Source: Gammaproteobacteria bacterium
GTDB lineage: Bacteria > Pseudomonadota > Gammaproteobacteria > Xanthomonadales > Rhodanobacteraceae
Length of the DNA stretch: 20,302 nucleotides
Direction: 5' to 3'
NCBI GenBank assembly: GCA_005877675.1
Contig: VBNZ01000147.1
Coordinates: 1 to 20,302, forward strand
Shown: one piece after another, positions 7,301-15,167 of the stretch
How the letters are laid out: every line of letters starts with the position of its first letter
Position numbering within the stretch: position 1 is the stretch's first letter
Notes under the pieces: model-generated
The model's database searches: none
Told to the model about the DNA's origin: nothing
The model's input: only the letters and a program-made list of their open reading frames with translations
Program-made: the position numbers and the translations under genes

Positions 7301-7335
7301 TGCGTCGAGTGCAGCACGCAGGCGCAATCGACGCA
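7301..7335. terminator. Weak stem-loop between convergent genes
   Basis: TGCGTCGA and TCGACGCA form a perfect 8-base stem around a 19-base loop, 17 bases after the DUF3501 stop and 19 bases before the M16 stop. There is no T-tract on either side, so termination is only a guess from its position. Confidence 0.25.
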
Positions 7336-7354
7336 TAGATTCCGATAACCCGAG

Positions 7355-8860
7355 CTAGTGTTTCTCGGCAGGTGGTTTGACAACCACGGGCTTCAATGTC
7401 GCGCTGTCGAAATCGAGCGACGCGGCGAGGTAGCGTTCGGTCTTCGGATACGCCTTCGCCAGCGCATCGGCGAATTGCTTGGCGTCGCCCGCAACCACGA
7501 TGGTGGTGCCGTCGCGATCGAGATGCATCCTGGCGAAGTCGCATACCTGCTCGCCGCTCACGGCCTGCACTTTGTCGACGAAGTGCGCGAGTTCGTCCAG
7601 CGGCAGACCGTACAGTGCGAGATCGGCGACCTGGCCGGCGAGGCCGCCGGTCGTTTCAAGACCGAAGCCGAAATCTCCCGCCAGCGTCGCCTTGCGCGCG
7701 GTGAGTTCGTCCGCCGGCGGCAGCGTGTGCGCGAGCGTGTCGAATTCCCCCAACACGAGACCGACGACTTCGACCGCCGAAGGATTTTTCGTCTGCACGC
7801 TTGCGCCCAAGGTACCGGCGTCGCGGCGCGTATCGAGCGAAGAGCCTGCGCCGTAGGACAGGCCGCGCTTGATGCGGATTTCCTGATTGAGCCGCGACGA
7901 ATAGGAGCCGCCGAGCACGGCGTTGGCGACGATGCCGGGATAATACTCGGCGGCATTGCGCGCGATGCCCGCGTGCACACTGGCGACGGCAGCCTGGCCC
8001 GTGCCGGGCAGATCGACCACGATGATGGGCGCGAGTACCGATTTGCCTCTCGTCGCCGCGGCGGCTGGCAGCGGCGTCGCCGGCGCCTTCCACTCGCCGA
8101 ATGCCTTGCTCGCTAGCGCGACAGCTTGATCGAGATCAATGTCGCCCGCAAACACCAGCACGGCATTGTCGGGGCGATAGTAGGTCTGGTGCAGGCGTGC
8201 GATGTCGTCGCGCGTGATGCGCGGCAAAGACGCCGGCGTACCGGAAGCCGAATGGCCGTAAGCGCCCTCGCCATACGCGGCGCGCGCGGCGACCAGGCGC
8301 GCGAGACGATCCGGTCGGCTCAACGACACGCGCAGCGCGTCGAGCGTCTGCTTGCGTTCGCGTTCGATTTCTTCCTGCGCGAATACGGGATGCAGCGCGG
8401 CATCGGCGACAAGATCGAGCGCAGCGGCGAGCTTGGGCGTCGTCACGGTGATGCCGATGCGCGATTGATCGTAGCCCGCGCCGCTGCTGAGTGAACCACC
8501 GAGTGCATCGGCAGCTTGCGCGAGCTGCGGCGCGCTGCGCGTGGCAGTGCCCTTGACCAGCAAGCTTGCGCTGAGATTCGCAACGCCCGCGAGCTGCGCC
8601 GGATCGACTTCGGCGCCGGATTTGACGTACAGCGTCGTGGTCACGAGCGGCGTGACTTTGCGCTGCGCGACGACCACACGCAGGCCGTTGGGCAGGGTTT
8701 TTTCCTGCGCGACCGGCACGTCGACTTTGCGCACCGGACCGGGCTCGGGCAGCGTGTTCGATGCCGCCCATGCGCTTGCCGAGCAAACGCCCAGCATCAT
8801 CGCAACGAGCAAACCATAGGGGCGCAATTCACTCCACGCGGATTTTCTGAAACGCATCAT
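7355..8860 (-). CDS. M16 family peptidase-like protein lacking the zinc motif
   Basis: The 501-residue protein is an M16 (insulinase/processing-peptidase) homologue. An N-terminal signal-like segment, GLLVAMMLGVCSASAWAA (about residues 16-33), predicts export to the periplasm. At the place of the HXXEH zinc motif it reads NLSAS (95-99, in GVANLSASLLVKGT), so it should be catalytically dead. The C-terminal half keeps the substrate-side pattern GGSYSSRLNQEIRIKRGLSYGAGS. This matches the non-catalytic partner in heterodimeric M16 peptidases, pairing with the upstream active subunit. The start is ATG 8860, overlapping the upstream stop as ATGA, with AAGGGAG 8 bases before it. A longer open frame that continues to 10276 is an artefact of the out-of-frame upstream gene. 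Confidence 0.9.
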   Translation of the reverse strand: MMRFRKSAWSELRPYGLLVAMMLGVCSASAWAASNTLPEPGPVRKVDVPVAQEKTLPNGLRVVVAQRKVTPLVTTTLYVKSGAEVDPAQLAGVANLSASLLVKGTATRSAPQLAQAADALGGSLSSGAGYDQSRIGITVTTPKLAAALDLVADAALHPVFAQEEIERERKQTLDALRVSLSRPDRLARLVAARAAYGEGAYGHSASGTPASLPRITRDDIARLHQTYYRPDNAVLVFAGDIDLDQAVALASKAFGEWKAPATPLPAAAATRGKSVLAPIIVVDLPGTGQAAVASVHAGIARNAAEYYPGIVANAVLGGSYSSRLNQEIRIKRGLSYGAGSSLDTRRDAGTLGASVQTKNPSAVEVVGLVLGEFDTLAHTLPPADELTARKATLAGDFGFGLETTGGLAGQVADLALYGLPLDELAHFVDKVQAVSGEQVCDFARMHLDRDGTTIVVAGDAKQFADALAKAYPKTERYLAASLDFDSATLKPVVVKPPAEKH

Positions 8861-10218
8861 GGCGTCGCTCCCTTGGCCGCGGCCGCGGCGGGTTTCGTTT
8901 CCGCCTGCTGCGTGTAGTTGATCGTCACACGATGCGCATCGAGCGCGTATTTTTTCAACACGCGCTGCACGTCGGCCGCGGTCACTTTCTGCAGCGCATC
9001 CAGATCGGAATTCGCACTGTCCGCATCGCCCTTGAGCAGCACCGAGGTGCCGATCGCGAAGGCCTTGCCCTCGGCCGTCTGACGCCGGCTCAGCGTTTGC
9101 GTCACGAGCTTGGTTTTCACCTTGTCGAGCTCCGGCGCTGCGATCGGCTGCGTTGCCGCGTTGCTGATTTCCGCCAGCAGCGCCGTCTCGACTTCCTCGG
9201 GCTTGTGCCCGCTCGCCACGATCGCAAACGCGTACAGCAGCCCCTTGTCGACGCTGTCGCCGCTCGAAAAATTCGCCGACTGCGCAATCTGTTGGCGATA
9301 CACCAGTGCCTGGTGCAGACGCGAGGATTCGCCGTTCGCCAGCAGCGCAGCGGCGACTTCCAGCGCGACCGAATCTTTGTTCTTCGCCGGCGGCGCCAGC
9401 CATGCGACGACCACCGCCGGCAGCGGCACGTTGGGGCCGTGTTCCTCGTAGCGCCGATCCTTGCTCCAGTCGGCCTCGACCGCTTTGACCTGTGGAATCG
9501 CGGCCGCGGGTTTCTGCAATGGCGCGAAGTAGGCATCGACCCACTTGTCGAGTTCGCCCGGAATGAAATCGCCCGCGACGATCAGCGTGGCAAAGTCGGG
9601 ACGGTAAAACGTCCGATGAAACGCAATCACGTCGGCCAGCGCGGCGGCATCGAGCTCCTCGATGCTGCCGATGCCCGGACGCTTGTACGGATGCACCAGA
9701 TAGGCGTCTTTCGGCACGGCGTTGAACAGGCGGCCGTAGGGCGTGGCGAGCACGCGCTGGCGCAATTCCTCTTCGACCACCGCGCGCTCGGATTTGAAAT
9801 TCGCCTCGTCCACATTGAGGTTCGCCATGCGCTCGGCCTCGGCCCAGAGCAGGCGTTCGAGATGGTTCGACGGTACCGCCTCGAAATAATTGGTGAAGTC
9901 GTCGTTGGTCGTGGCGTTGTTCTGGCCGCCGACGTCTTCGGTCAGGCGGTCGAACTGCTCGGCCTTGAGGTTCTTCGTGCTCTTGAACATCAGGTGCTCG
10001 AACAAATGCGCAAAGCCGCTGCGTCCGGCCGGATCGTTCTTCGAGCCGACGTGATACCAGACCTGTACGGCCACCGTGGGCGAGGTGTGATCCTCGATCT
10101 GGATTACCTGCAGACCATTGGCAAGCGTGCGCTGCTTGAACGCGATCGGCGCAACGTTGAGGTCGGCAGCGGCGAGCGGCAACGCCGCGAGGCCGAGAAG
10201 CAAAGCGAATAGGCGCAT
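8857..10218 (-). CDS. M16 family zinc metallopeptidase (catalytic subunit)
   Basis: The 453-residue protein has a signal peptide (MRLFALLLGLAALPLAAA, residues 1-18) and an intact inverted zinc motif HLFEH at 71-75. The distal glutamate is in ERAVVEEELRQR, near residue 150. This is the pitrilysin/PqqL-like family that degrades or trims peptides, here probably in the periplasm. Later segments YRPDFATLIVAGDF and a C-terminal M16 domain are typical. The start ATG 10218 begins the signal peptide; longer upstream frames add an unlikely arginine-rich stretch. Its neighbour, sharing four bases, is the zinc-less homologue, and the two probably form one heterodimer. The substrate is unknown. Confidence 0.92.
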   Translation of the reverse strand: MRLFALLLGLAALPLAAADLNVAPIAFKQRTLANGLQVIQIEDHTSPTVAVQVWYHVGSKNDPAGRSGFAHLFEHLMFKSTKNLKAEQFDRLTEDVGGQNNATTNDDFTNYFEAVPSNHLERLLWAEAERMANLNVDEANFKSERAVVEEELRQRVLATPYGRLFNAVPKDAYLVHPYKRPGIGSIEELDAAALADVIAFHRTFYRPDFATLIVAGDFIPGELDKWVDAYFAPLQKPAAAIPQVKAVEADWSKDRRYEEHGPNVPLPAVVVAWLAPPAKNKDSVALEVAAALLANGESSRLHQALVYRQQIAQSANFSSGDSVDKGLLYAFAIVASGHKPEEVETALLAEISNAATQPIAAPELDKVKTKLVTQTLSRRQTAEGKAFAIGTSVLLKGDADSANSDLDALQKVTAADVQRVLKKYALDAHRVTINYTQQAETKPAAAAAKGATP

Positions 10219-10394
10219 GGCATCGACCAGCCTGTATGACGGAACAGGGAGAATAGCAAAGCGCCCGCGCGCGCATGCATGTCGAAGGTCATTGCGCTGA
10301 AGGGGGCAGCTGCGGCGACCGCCTCGCCTTCTCATGGCGTCGATCCACCGCGCGCGGATACACTGCGCGCGTCCTCACTTTTTTTGTTGTCCGC

Positions 10395-10892
10395 ATGATC
10401 CTCCCCCGCTATCACATCGCGCCTTCGCGCATCCCCGGCGCCGGCAAGGGCTTGTTTCTCGATGAACCCGTTGCGCGCGGGCGGCTTGTCACCGCACCGG
10501 ATGACATCCGCAAAGTATACAAATTCAATGAAATCGAGGCGCTGCCGGATGCGCATGCCCTGCTCGCCGCGACCGTGCGCTGGTTCGAGGATCGCTACAC
10601 GGTCTCGCCCGAGTGGCCGGACGAGTGCTATATCAATCACTCGTTCTCGCCATGTGGACTGTGGCATCTCGGCTTCGTGTTTGCGCTCGACGACCTCGCG
10701 CCCGGCACCGAGATCACGGTCGATTACCGCCACCTGCTCGCGCCTGGGCAAGAGGAAGACTTTCGCGACGCGACAACCGGCCAGGCTATTGTCGGCTACA
10801 GCTGGGCGCAGAGCCTGACTGCGTCCACCGCGCAGTTGCAGACGCTGATCGCCTCGCCGAAGTTCGAGCAAAGCGCGGTCGATTGCGGCTAA
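10395..10892 (+). CDS. SET domain-containing protein (putative lysine methyltransferase)
   Basis: The 165-residue product is a compact SET domain. Seen are the SAM-side motif IPGAGKGLFLDEP (13-25), the NHS motif in CYINHSFSPCG (81-83), and the catalytic ITVDY (107-111). SET proteins transfer methyl groups from S-adenosylmethionine to protein lysines; the bacterial target here is unknown. There is no signal peptide, and the post-SET cysteines common in eukaryotic enzymes are absent. An upstream frame is open to 10275, but ATG 10395 begins the homologous region. The HutD-like gene starts 4 bases after the stop, so the two are likely co-transcribed. Confidence 0.85.
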   Translation: MILPRYHIAPSRIPGAGKGLFLDEPVARGRLVTAPDDIRKVYKFNEIEALPDAHALLAATVRWFEDRYTVSPEWPDECYINHSFSPCGLWHLGFVFALDDLAPGTEITVDYRHLLAPGQEEDFRDATTGQAIVGYSWAQSLTASTAQLQTLIASPKFEQSAVDCG

Positions 10893-10896
10893 CACT

Positions 10897-11475
10897 ATGC
10901 GCGTTACGCATCTGCGCGAATCCGACTACCGCCGTCAGCGCTGGAAAAACGGCGGCGGCTGGACCACCGAACTCGCCGTCTCGCCGCGCGACGCCAGCGC
11001 GGACTTCGACTGGCGTGTGAGTATCGCCGACATCCAGAGCGATGGCACATTTTCCACTTTTCCACATTGCAACAGGCATATCGCGCTGCTTGAAGGCAAT
11101 GGCATGCGCCTGGATTTCGATGCCGCGCAGCCGGCGCTGCTCGACCGCCGCCTACATTTCGTCGCGTTCGCAGGCGAGTGGAAAACCTTCGGCACGCTGC
11201 TCGACGGACCGGTGCGCGACTTCAACGTAATCGCGCGGCGCGACCGCGTGCAAGCCGAAGTGCTGCACCGGCCGCTGGTCGGCACGATGGTGTTTCCGCC
11301 GCTGACGACCTGGTTTATCCATCTCGCCGCAGGGGGCGCGATGCTCAAACATCAGGCAACGAGCACCGCGATCGCGGCCGGCGAATCGCTGCTGATGGAG
11401 CCCGATGCGAGCACCGACAATGCGATACTCGAAGGCGGCGGCGAGCTGGTGCTGATCAAATTCGCGCCGCGCTGA
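10897..11475 (+). CDS. HutD/Ves family protein
   Basis: The 192-residue product has the hallmark opening of the HutD/Ves family (WKNGGGWTTELAVSPRDA, from residue 16) and a bicupin-like repeat of beta strands (FDWRVSIADIQSDGTFSTFP, then a second half around AAGESLLMEPDA). The family includes HutD of histidine-utilisation operons and Ves of E. coli. Its biochemical role is not established, and no hut genes are near. Cytoplasmic location is expected. The pairing with a SET gene gives no clear functional clue. Confidence 0.88.
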   Translation: MRVTHLRESDYRRQRWKNGGGWTTELAVSPRDASADFDWRVSIADIQSDGTFSTFPHCNRHIALLEGNGMRLDFDAAQPALLDRRLHFVAFAGEWKTFGTLLDGPVRDFNVIARRDRVQAEVLHRPLVGTMVFPPLTTWFIHLAAGGAMLKHQATSTAIAAGESLLMEPDASTDNAILEGGGELVLIKFAPR

Positions 11476-11508
11476 CGAACCGCGAACCAATCCGTTCCTG
11501 CCGGCCCT

Positions 11509-11535
11509 TCGAGCGCGATCTGCTGGCGCGCTCGA
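11509..11535. terminator. Candidate bidirectional stem-loop
   Basis: TCGAGCGCG and CGCGCTCGA form a perfect 9-base, GC-rich stem with a 9-base loop. It lies in the 67-base gap between the convergent HutD-like and membrane-protein genes, where a shared terminator would be expected. It lacks a clear T-tract, so intrinsic termination is uncertain. Confidence 0.4.
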
Positions 11536-11542
11536 CCCACTT

Positions 11543-12052
11543 TCAATCGCGCCGATCGCCTTCCGCAGACTTGCGTTCGGCACGCCCGCGCAGCGAATGC
11601 ACCAGGAATGGCAGCGCTGCGGCGAGGCCGACCAACCAGTGTGCAAGCCGCGCGAGATCGCGCATGCCATCGTCGCTTGCGTAATAGAGCAGATAACCGG
11701 TCGCCGCAAGCCAGCCAAGCAGCGCGAGCAGCACGATGCCGCTGGTACGTCGCCTCGGCCCGAACAGGCCCGGCCGCACATGCACGCCCCAGAGCAGGCC
11801 GGCGAGAAACAGCGTGACGAACGCAGCGAGGCCGTGCAGGCGCAGCGACCAAGCCTCGAACGGATGCGGCTCGCTGCCGAACGCGCCCTGGCGTGCAGCG
11901 AAATAATGCAAAAGCAGCCACAGAGCGCCCGTGGCCCAGACTGCGATCAGTGCGGCGTAGGCCAGGCGCCGGTAGTTCGGCGGCAGGCGCAGATTGCGTT
12001 GCGGCATCGCACGCTCGCCGTGCGCATCGCGATGGCCGTGATGTCCTCTCAT
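11543..12052 (-). CDS. Four-helix membrane protein, probable haem b-binding electron carrier
   Basis: The 169-residue protein opens with a histidine-rich tail (MRGHHGHRDAHGE) and has four hydrophobic helices at about 31-51, 68-91, 104-124 and 134-153. Helix 2 carries His73 and His91 near its two ends; helix 4 carries His138 and His152. This layout would suit two stacked b haems, as in cytochrome b-like membrane proteins of the DUF4405/cytochrome b561 type. The family was not identified with certainty. The start ATG 12052 overlaps the apbE stop as ATGA. A TTG at 12076 would add 8 residues and is not needed. Position after an FMN-binding protein and ApbE suggests it passes electrons across the inner membrane to the flavin protein. 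Confidence 0.78.
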   Translation of the reverse strand: MRGHHGHRDAHGERAMPQRNLRLPPNYRRLAYAALIAVWATGALWLLLHYFAARQGAFGSEPHPFEAWSLRLHGLAAFVTLFLAGLLWGVHVRPGLFGPRRRTSGIVLLALLGWLAATGYLLYYASDDGMRDLARLAHWLVGLAAALPFLVHSLRGRAERKSAEGDRRD

Positions 12053-12939
12053 GCTGCGTGGGCCAGTCCGCGCCAACCATCGCGCGCGTGGATCACCGCC
12101 TGCGCATCGAAATGCGCCAGCGTCGCGCCAGCAGTTTCTGCATCCGCGAGCAGTGCGACCTTGGTCAGCGCGTCAGCAAGCATACAGCGCGGCGCGGCGA
12201 CGCTGGCGCCAAGGCAATCGCACGCCTCCACCATATTCGCGCGCGCGAACAACGATGCCGAAGCGCTGGTCGCGATTGCGCCATCGCGCAACTCGACCGT
12301 ATGCGCGGCATCGCATTGGGCGATGCGCAAGGTCACAGCGTCCGTGCGCGGCCCCGCGATGCGCAGATCGCCACCCGCATTGACGCAGGCCTGCGTCGCG
12401 CCCGCCCGCATGAGAATTTCAATCGCGCGGTCGACCGCATAGCCTTTGGCGATGCCGCCGAGATCGAGCCACAACGGCCGACGCAGGCGGACGTGCTGCG
12501 CGTCGAGCAATTCGATATCGCGCCAGCTTGCCTGTGCCTGTGGCACGAACGGCGAGTCCGGCCAGGGCAGCCCGCCGCTCGCGACAGCGCGCGCAGCGAT
12601 GCTCGGATCGAACGCACCGCTGCTGAGCTCGGCGATCTGCAGCGCGCAGCGCAGCACTTCCAGCGTGCGCGCGTCGAGCGCGACCGCCTCGCCCACGCGC
12701 GTGCGGTGCACGCGCGCGAGATCGCTTTCGGTTTCGTGAAAACTCATCAGGCGATGCACGACCTCGACTTCGGCGAACGCCGCATCAATCGCCGCCAGCG
12801 CCTGCAGTTCGCGCAAGCCTTCGACACGCATCTCGACCAGGGTGCCGAGCAAGGGGCGTGCGCGACGAACTACCCCCTCTCCACCGACACGGGCGGGGGG
12901 GACGGTTGGGGTGAGGGGGAGCTTCCGCATCAGGCTCAC
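12049..12939 (-). CDS. apbE: ApbE family FAD:protein FMN transferase
   Basis: The 296-residue protein is an ApbE flavin transferase, which cuts FAD and links FMN through a phosphoester to Ser/Thr of target proteins outside the cytoplasm. Family motifs seen are ARPLLGTLVEMRV, HRLMSFHETESDLARV, SSGAFDPSIA, LWLDLGGIAKGYAVDRA, CVNAGGDLRIAG, AIATSASASLF and a C-terminal ADALTKVAL. The obvious substrate is the adjacent FMN-binding protein. A GTG start at 12939 has AGGGGG five bases upstream; ATG 12930 is the alternative. No signal peptide or lipobox is visible, unlike many ApbE proteins. Instead residues 4-21 are encoded by a REP-like repeat, which may have replaced the original leader. How it would be exported is unclear. 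Confidence 0.9.
   Translation of the reverse strand: MSLMRKLPLTPTVPPARVGGEGVVRRARPLLGTLVEMRVEGLRELQALAAIDAAFAEVEVVHRLMSFHETESDLARVHRTRVGEAVALDARTLEVLRCALQIAELSSGAFDPSIAARAVASGGLPWPDSPFVPQAQASWRDIELLDAQHVRLRRPLWLDLGGIAKGYAVDRAIEILMRAGATQACVNAGGDLRIAGPRTDAVTLRIAQCDAAHTVELRDGAIATSASASLFARANMVEACDCLGASVAAPRCMLADALTKVALLADAETAGATLAHFDAQAVIHARDGWRGLAHAA
12871..12921. repeat. REP-like repeat forming the apbE N-terminus
   Basis: ACCCCCTCTCC begins the unit and GGTTGGGGTGAGGGGGAG ends it. It has the same structure as the units at 1420 and 13548. Translated in the apbE frame it gives LPLTPTVPPARVGGEGV, closely like the peptide in DnaE2. Confidence 0.75.
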
Positions 12940-12948
12940 GAGCGCCCC

Positions 12949-13512
12949 CTACCCTGCCCTCTCCCCCGCCGCGCGCGGCGAGGGGGAGGATTCTGGTTTT
13001 AAAGCGCGTTCGTACAGTTTGAGCAGACGCTGCACGCCCTCGGTCAGATGTCGGCACGACAGCGTCGCGCCGGAAATATTCTTGATCTCGCCGCCGAGCG
13101 CACTTGCCTCCGCCGGCATCTCGCCAACGAACTGCTTGCGCCACGCCGGCATGCGAATTTCACCGCCATGCGATTCGCGATACTCGAGCACTTCGACCGA
13201 GATCACCTTGCCGGCGGTATCGAGCGCGAGCGCGTAGGTGATCAGCTCACTCTTGCCAATCACCTGATCGACGATCACCCAGCCGAGTGCCTGGTCCGCT
13301 GCGCGTGCTTCGAAGATACGCGGCGACCAGCCCGCAGGCGCAGTGAGCGCTGCGGCAATGGAAGCATCGAGCTGCGGCAGCGCACGAAATTCACTCGCAC
13401 CCGCGAAAGCCGCGCGCTGCGCCTGTTCCACGCTCAGATACTGCGTCGCGTACGCGACCTGCGCGGTCGCGGCCGCCGCAGCACCTAAGGGAATCAGCCA
13501 TCGCACTTGCAT
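12949..13512 (-). CDS. Exported FMN-binding domain protein (flavinylation substrate)
   Basis: The 187-residue protein has an N-terminal hydrophobic signal segment (WLIPLGAAAAATAQVAYA, cleavage near residue 22) and an FMN_bind domain. The motif ISGATLS at 146-152 holds the SGAT sequence that ApbE flavinylates, predicted on Thr150. The upstream block GWVIVDQVIGKSELITYALALDTAGKVISVEVLEYRESHGGEI is typical of the family. It would be a periplasmic one- or two-electron flavin carrier. The last residues, SSPSPRAAGERAG, are encoded by a repeat and look like an acquired tail. ATG 13512 has GGTGA upstream. The gap to apbE is only 9 bases, and apbE plus the membrane protein follow in one operon. Confidence 0.88.
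   Translation of the reverse strand: MQVRWLIPLGAAAAATAQVAYATQYLSVEQAQRAAFAGASEFRALPQLDASIAAALTAPAGWSPRIFEARAADQALGWVIVDQVIGKSELITYALALDTAGKVISVEVLEYRESHGGEIRMPAWRKQFVGEMPAEASALGGEIKNISGATLSCRHLTEGVQRLLKLYERALKPESSPSPRAAGERAG
12951..12991. repeat. REP-like repeat forming the C-terminus of the FMN-binding protein
   Basis: A C-rich arm CCCTCTCCCCCGCCGC faces a G-rich arm GCGGCGAGGGGGAGG across three bases. It encodes the final residues and stop codon of the FMN-binding protein, and its edge supplies the G-rich run before the apbE GTG. Confidence 0.65.
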
Positions 13513-13547
13513 TCATTTCACCATTCGATGCGGAGCCGTACAACTCA

Positions 13548-13600
13548 GGCCCTCTCCTGCGGCAGCGTTCCCGCCGGGGAGAGGGTTGGGTGAGGGGGCG
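13548..13600. repeat. Intergenic REP-like repeat
   Basis: GGCCCTCTCCTGCGG, then CCGCCGGGGAGAGGG and TTGGGTGAGGGGG, in the same orientation as the units at 1420 and 12871. It lies 36 bases upstream of the FMN-binding gene, in the 259-base gap that follows the porin gene. No gene was found in that gap. Confidence 0.75.
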
Positions 13601-13702
13601 CATTTTACAAAGATTTGAAGGCGGTCCCCTCGCGCCAACCCTCCTCGCGCATCCCTGCGCTCGCCAGTTCCGGTCCGCACATCCTTATGCGACCGCCCCC
13701 GG

Positions 13703-13721
13703 CGCGCGGCAATGCCGCGCG
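13703..13721. terminator. GC hairpin downstream of the porin gene
   Basis: CGCGCGG and CCGCGCG pair around a five-base loop, 50 bases past the porin stop on the minus strand. It may end or attenuate the porin transcript before the FMN-binding gene. No T-tract follows, so the call is tentative. Confidence 0.35.
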
Positions 13722-13771
13722 AAATTCCGACTCACCCCAACGATAAAGCCGTTCGGTGAGCGAGAGAAGGG

Positions 13772-15136
13772 TCAGAACTGATAGCCGACGCCCAGATTGA
13801 AGCGCTTGCCATAGCCCAGTTCCTCGTCAGCATTGTTGAAGTGTTGGTAATCGAACTTGAACACGACATTGGAATTGAGGAAATAGTTGAGCCCCGCGGT
13901 CCACACGCGCTCGGTCGGCAGCGGCATGGCGCCGAGACCTTGCGGCTGCGCGGCGTAGGCCGACGCGGTGTTGAAGGCCTCGTAACGCAGGAACGGCGCG
14001 AGCGTCGACTCGCCCCATTGCACGGCGCGCCACGCACCCTGCACGTAGCCGCCCCAGAATTCCTTTGGTACCGGCGTTGGCTGGCCGAGAAACGTCAGGT
14101 TCGCATCTTGCGTATGGCTGATCTCTCCGCGCACGTAGAGCGCGGAGAGATCGAATGGCCCCGGCTGCCAGCGCGCATGCACTTCGCCGAGCGTCAAACG
14201 CGACTTCTCGACCGGCGGCGCGGTCTGACCCTGACCGATCTTGCCGGTGAACACACCGCCGCCGAGCAACAGGCCCGGCACGCCCTGCCAATTCGCTGCC
14301 GCGTAGATCGACGGATCGCGCGCCTTGGCGAGCTGCAGTTCCTGATGAATCGAGCCGAGCGGCGATTCGCGCCCTTCGCTCGCGGTCGCGTCCCACTTGC
14401 CGAGGTTCGGCCCGGTACCGATGCCGAGATTCCAACTGAGTCCCGATTCGGTATTGCCGTAGAGTGCCACGCCGCCTTCGCGCCAGGTCGAGGGAATGAT
14501 CGCGGTTTCGACATAGTTGCGCTCGACACCGTAGTAGTTGACCGGCTCGTGATGCTCGTTCAACAAACCCAGCGGCACCAGCATCAGTCCCGCGCGTACG
14601 CCGTAGTTCGCGCCGAGCGCGTGCTCGACATACAGTTGCTCGATTTCCGATTCACCCTTGTCGTCTGCCGAGGCGATCGCGTGTTCCCATTCGAGTTCGC
14701 CGTAGACGCGTGTCGCGTCGTCGAACACGTGGTTGAAGCCGAGCACCGCACGGCGCAGATCGGCTTGCGCATCCGCTGCGCGCGCGGTCGGATGGTTGTA
14801 GTTGAGCTCGCCATAGCCCCAGAACGAAGTCGAGCCCGCTGCGCCGCCGCTCGCATTGTTGGATGAGGACGACGCGGCGACGTCGCGTGCGCCGCTTGTC
14901 GGCGCGGCGGAATTCGTCGCTGCAACCGGTGCCGACGTTGTTGCTGTCGCATTTGCGGCAGTCGCCGGCGACGCAGTCTGTAGGTGCATGCCATGCACCT
15001 CCGCCTTGAGCGCGGCGACTTCGGCGCGCAGCGCCTCGACTTCGGCACGCAGCGCGGCATCGTCCGCATGCGCGGGCGCGGCGAGCGCGCCACAGAACAG
15101 CAAGGTAGCCAGGGACAACGAGGTGCGTTGCATCAT
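13772..15136 (-). CDS. Outer-membrane porin with N-terminal coiled coil
   Basis: The 454-residue protein has a signal peptide (MMQRTSLSLATLLFCGALAAPAHA, residues 1-24). A heptad-like coiled coil follows (ALRAEVEALRAEVAALKAEV), then an Ala/Thr/Ser-rich linker and a beta-barrel that ends in the typical porin C-terminus GVGYQF. The barrel resembles phosphate-selective OprO/OprP-like or DcaP-like porins with N-terminal coiled coils; the solute is not predicted. ATG 15136 is chosen because GGAG lies 5 bases upstream. The gene begins 31 bases after the di-heme peroxidase gene and is probably co-transcribed with it, so Fur control may extend to it. Confidence 0.88.
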   Translation of the reverse strand: MMQRTSLSLATLLFCGALAAPAHADDAALRAEVEALRAEVAALKAEVHGMHLQTASPATAANATATTSAPVAATNSAAPTSGARDVAASSSSNNASGGAAGSTSFWGYGELNYNHPTARAADAQADLRRAVLGFNHVFDDATRVYGELEWEHAIASADDKGESEIEQLYVEHALGANYGVRAGLMLVPLGLLNEHHEPVNYYGVERNYVETAIIPSTWREGGVALYGNTESGLSWNLGIGTGPNLGKWDATASEGRESPLGSIHQELQLAKARDPSIYAAANWQGVPGLLLGGGVFTGKIGQGQTAPPVEKSRLTLGEVHARWQPGPFDLSALYVRGEISHTQDANLTFLGQPTPVPKEFWGGYVQGAWRAVQWGESTLAPFLRYEAFNTASAYAAQPQGLGAMPLPTERVWTAGLNYFLNSNVVFKFDYQHFNNADEELGYGKRFNLGVGYQF

Positions 15137-15167
15137 TAAATCTCCATTTCTATACAAAGATAAATGT

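Noticed and set aside
8932..10212. A 426-codon plus-strand open frame
   Set aside because: It is antisense to the M16 gene with HLFEH and has no motif of its own.
7355..10276. A 973-codon continuous minus-strand open frame
   Set aside because: Only the part from 8860 onward is real. The first 470 or so codons are the wrong frame of the active M16 gene and give an arginine-rich sequence without domains.
10340..10394. A SET-gene promoter around TACACT at 10360
   Set aside because: No acceptable -35 was found at the right spacing, so it was not listed.
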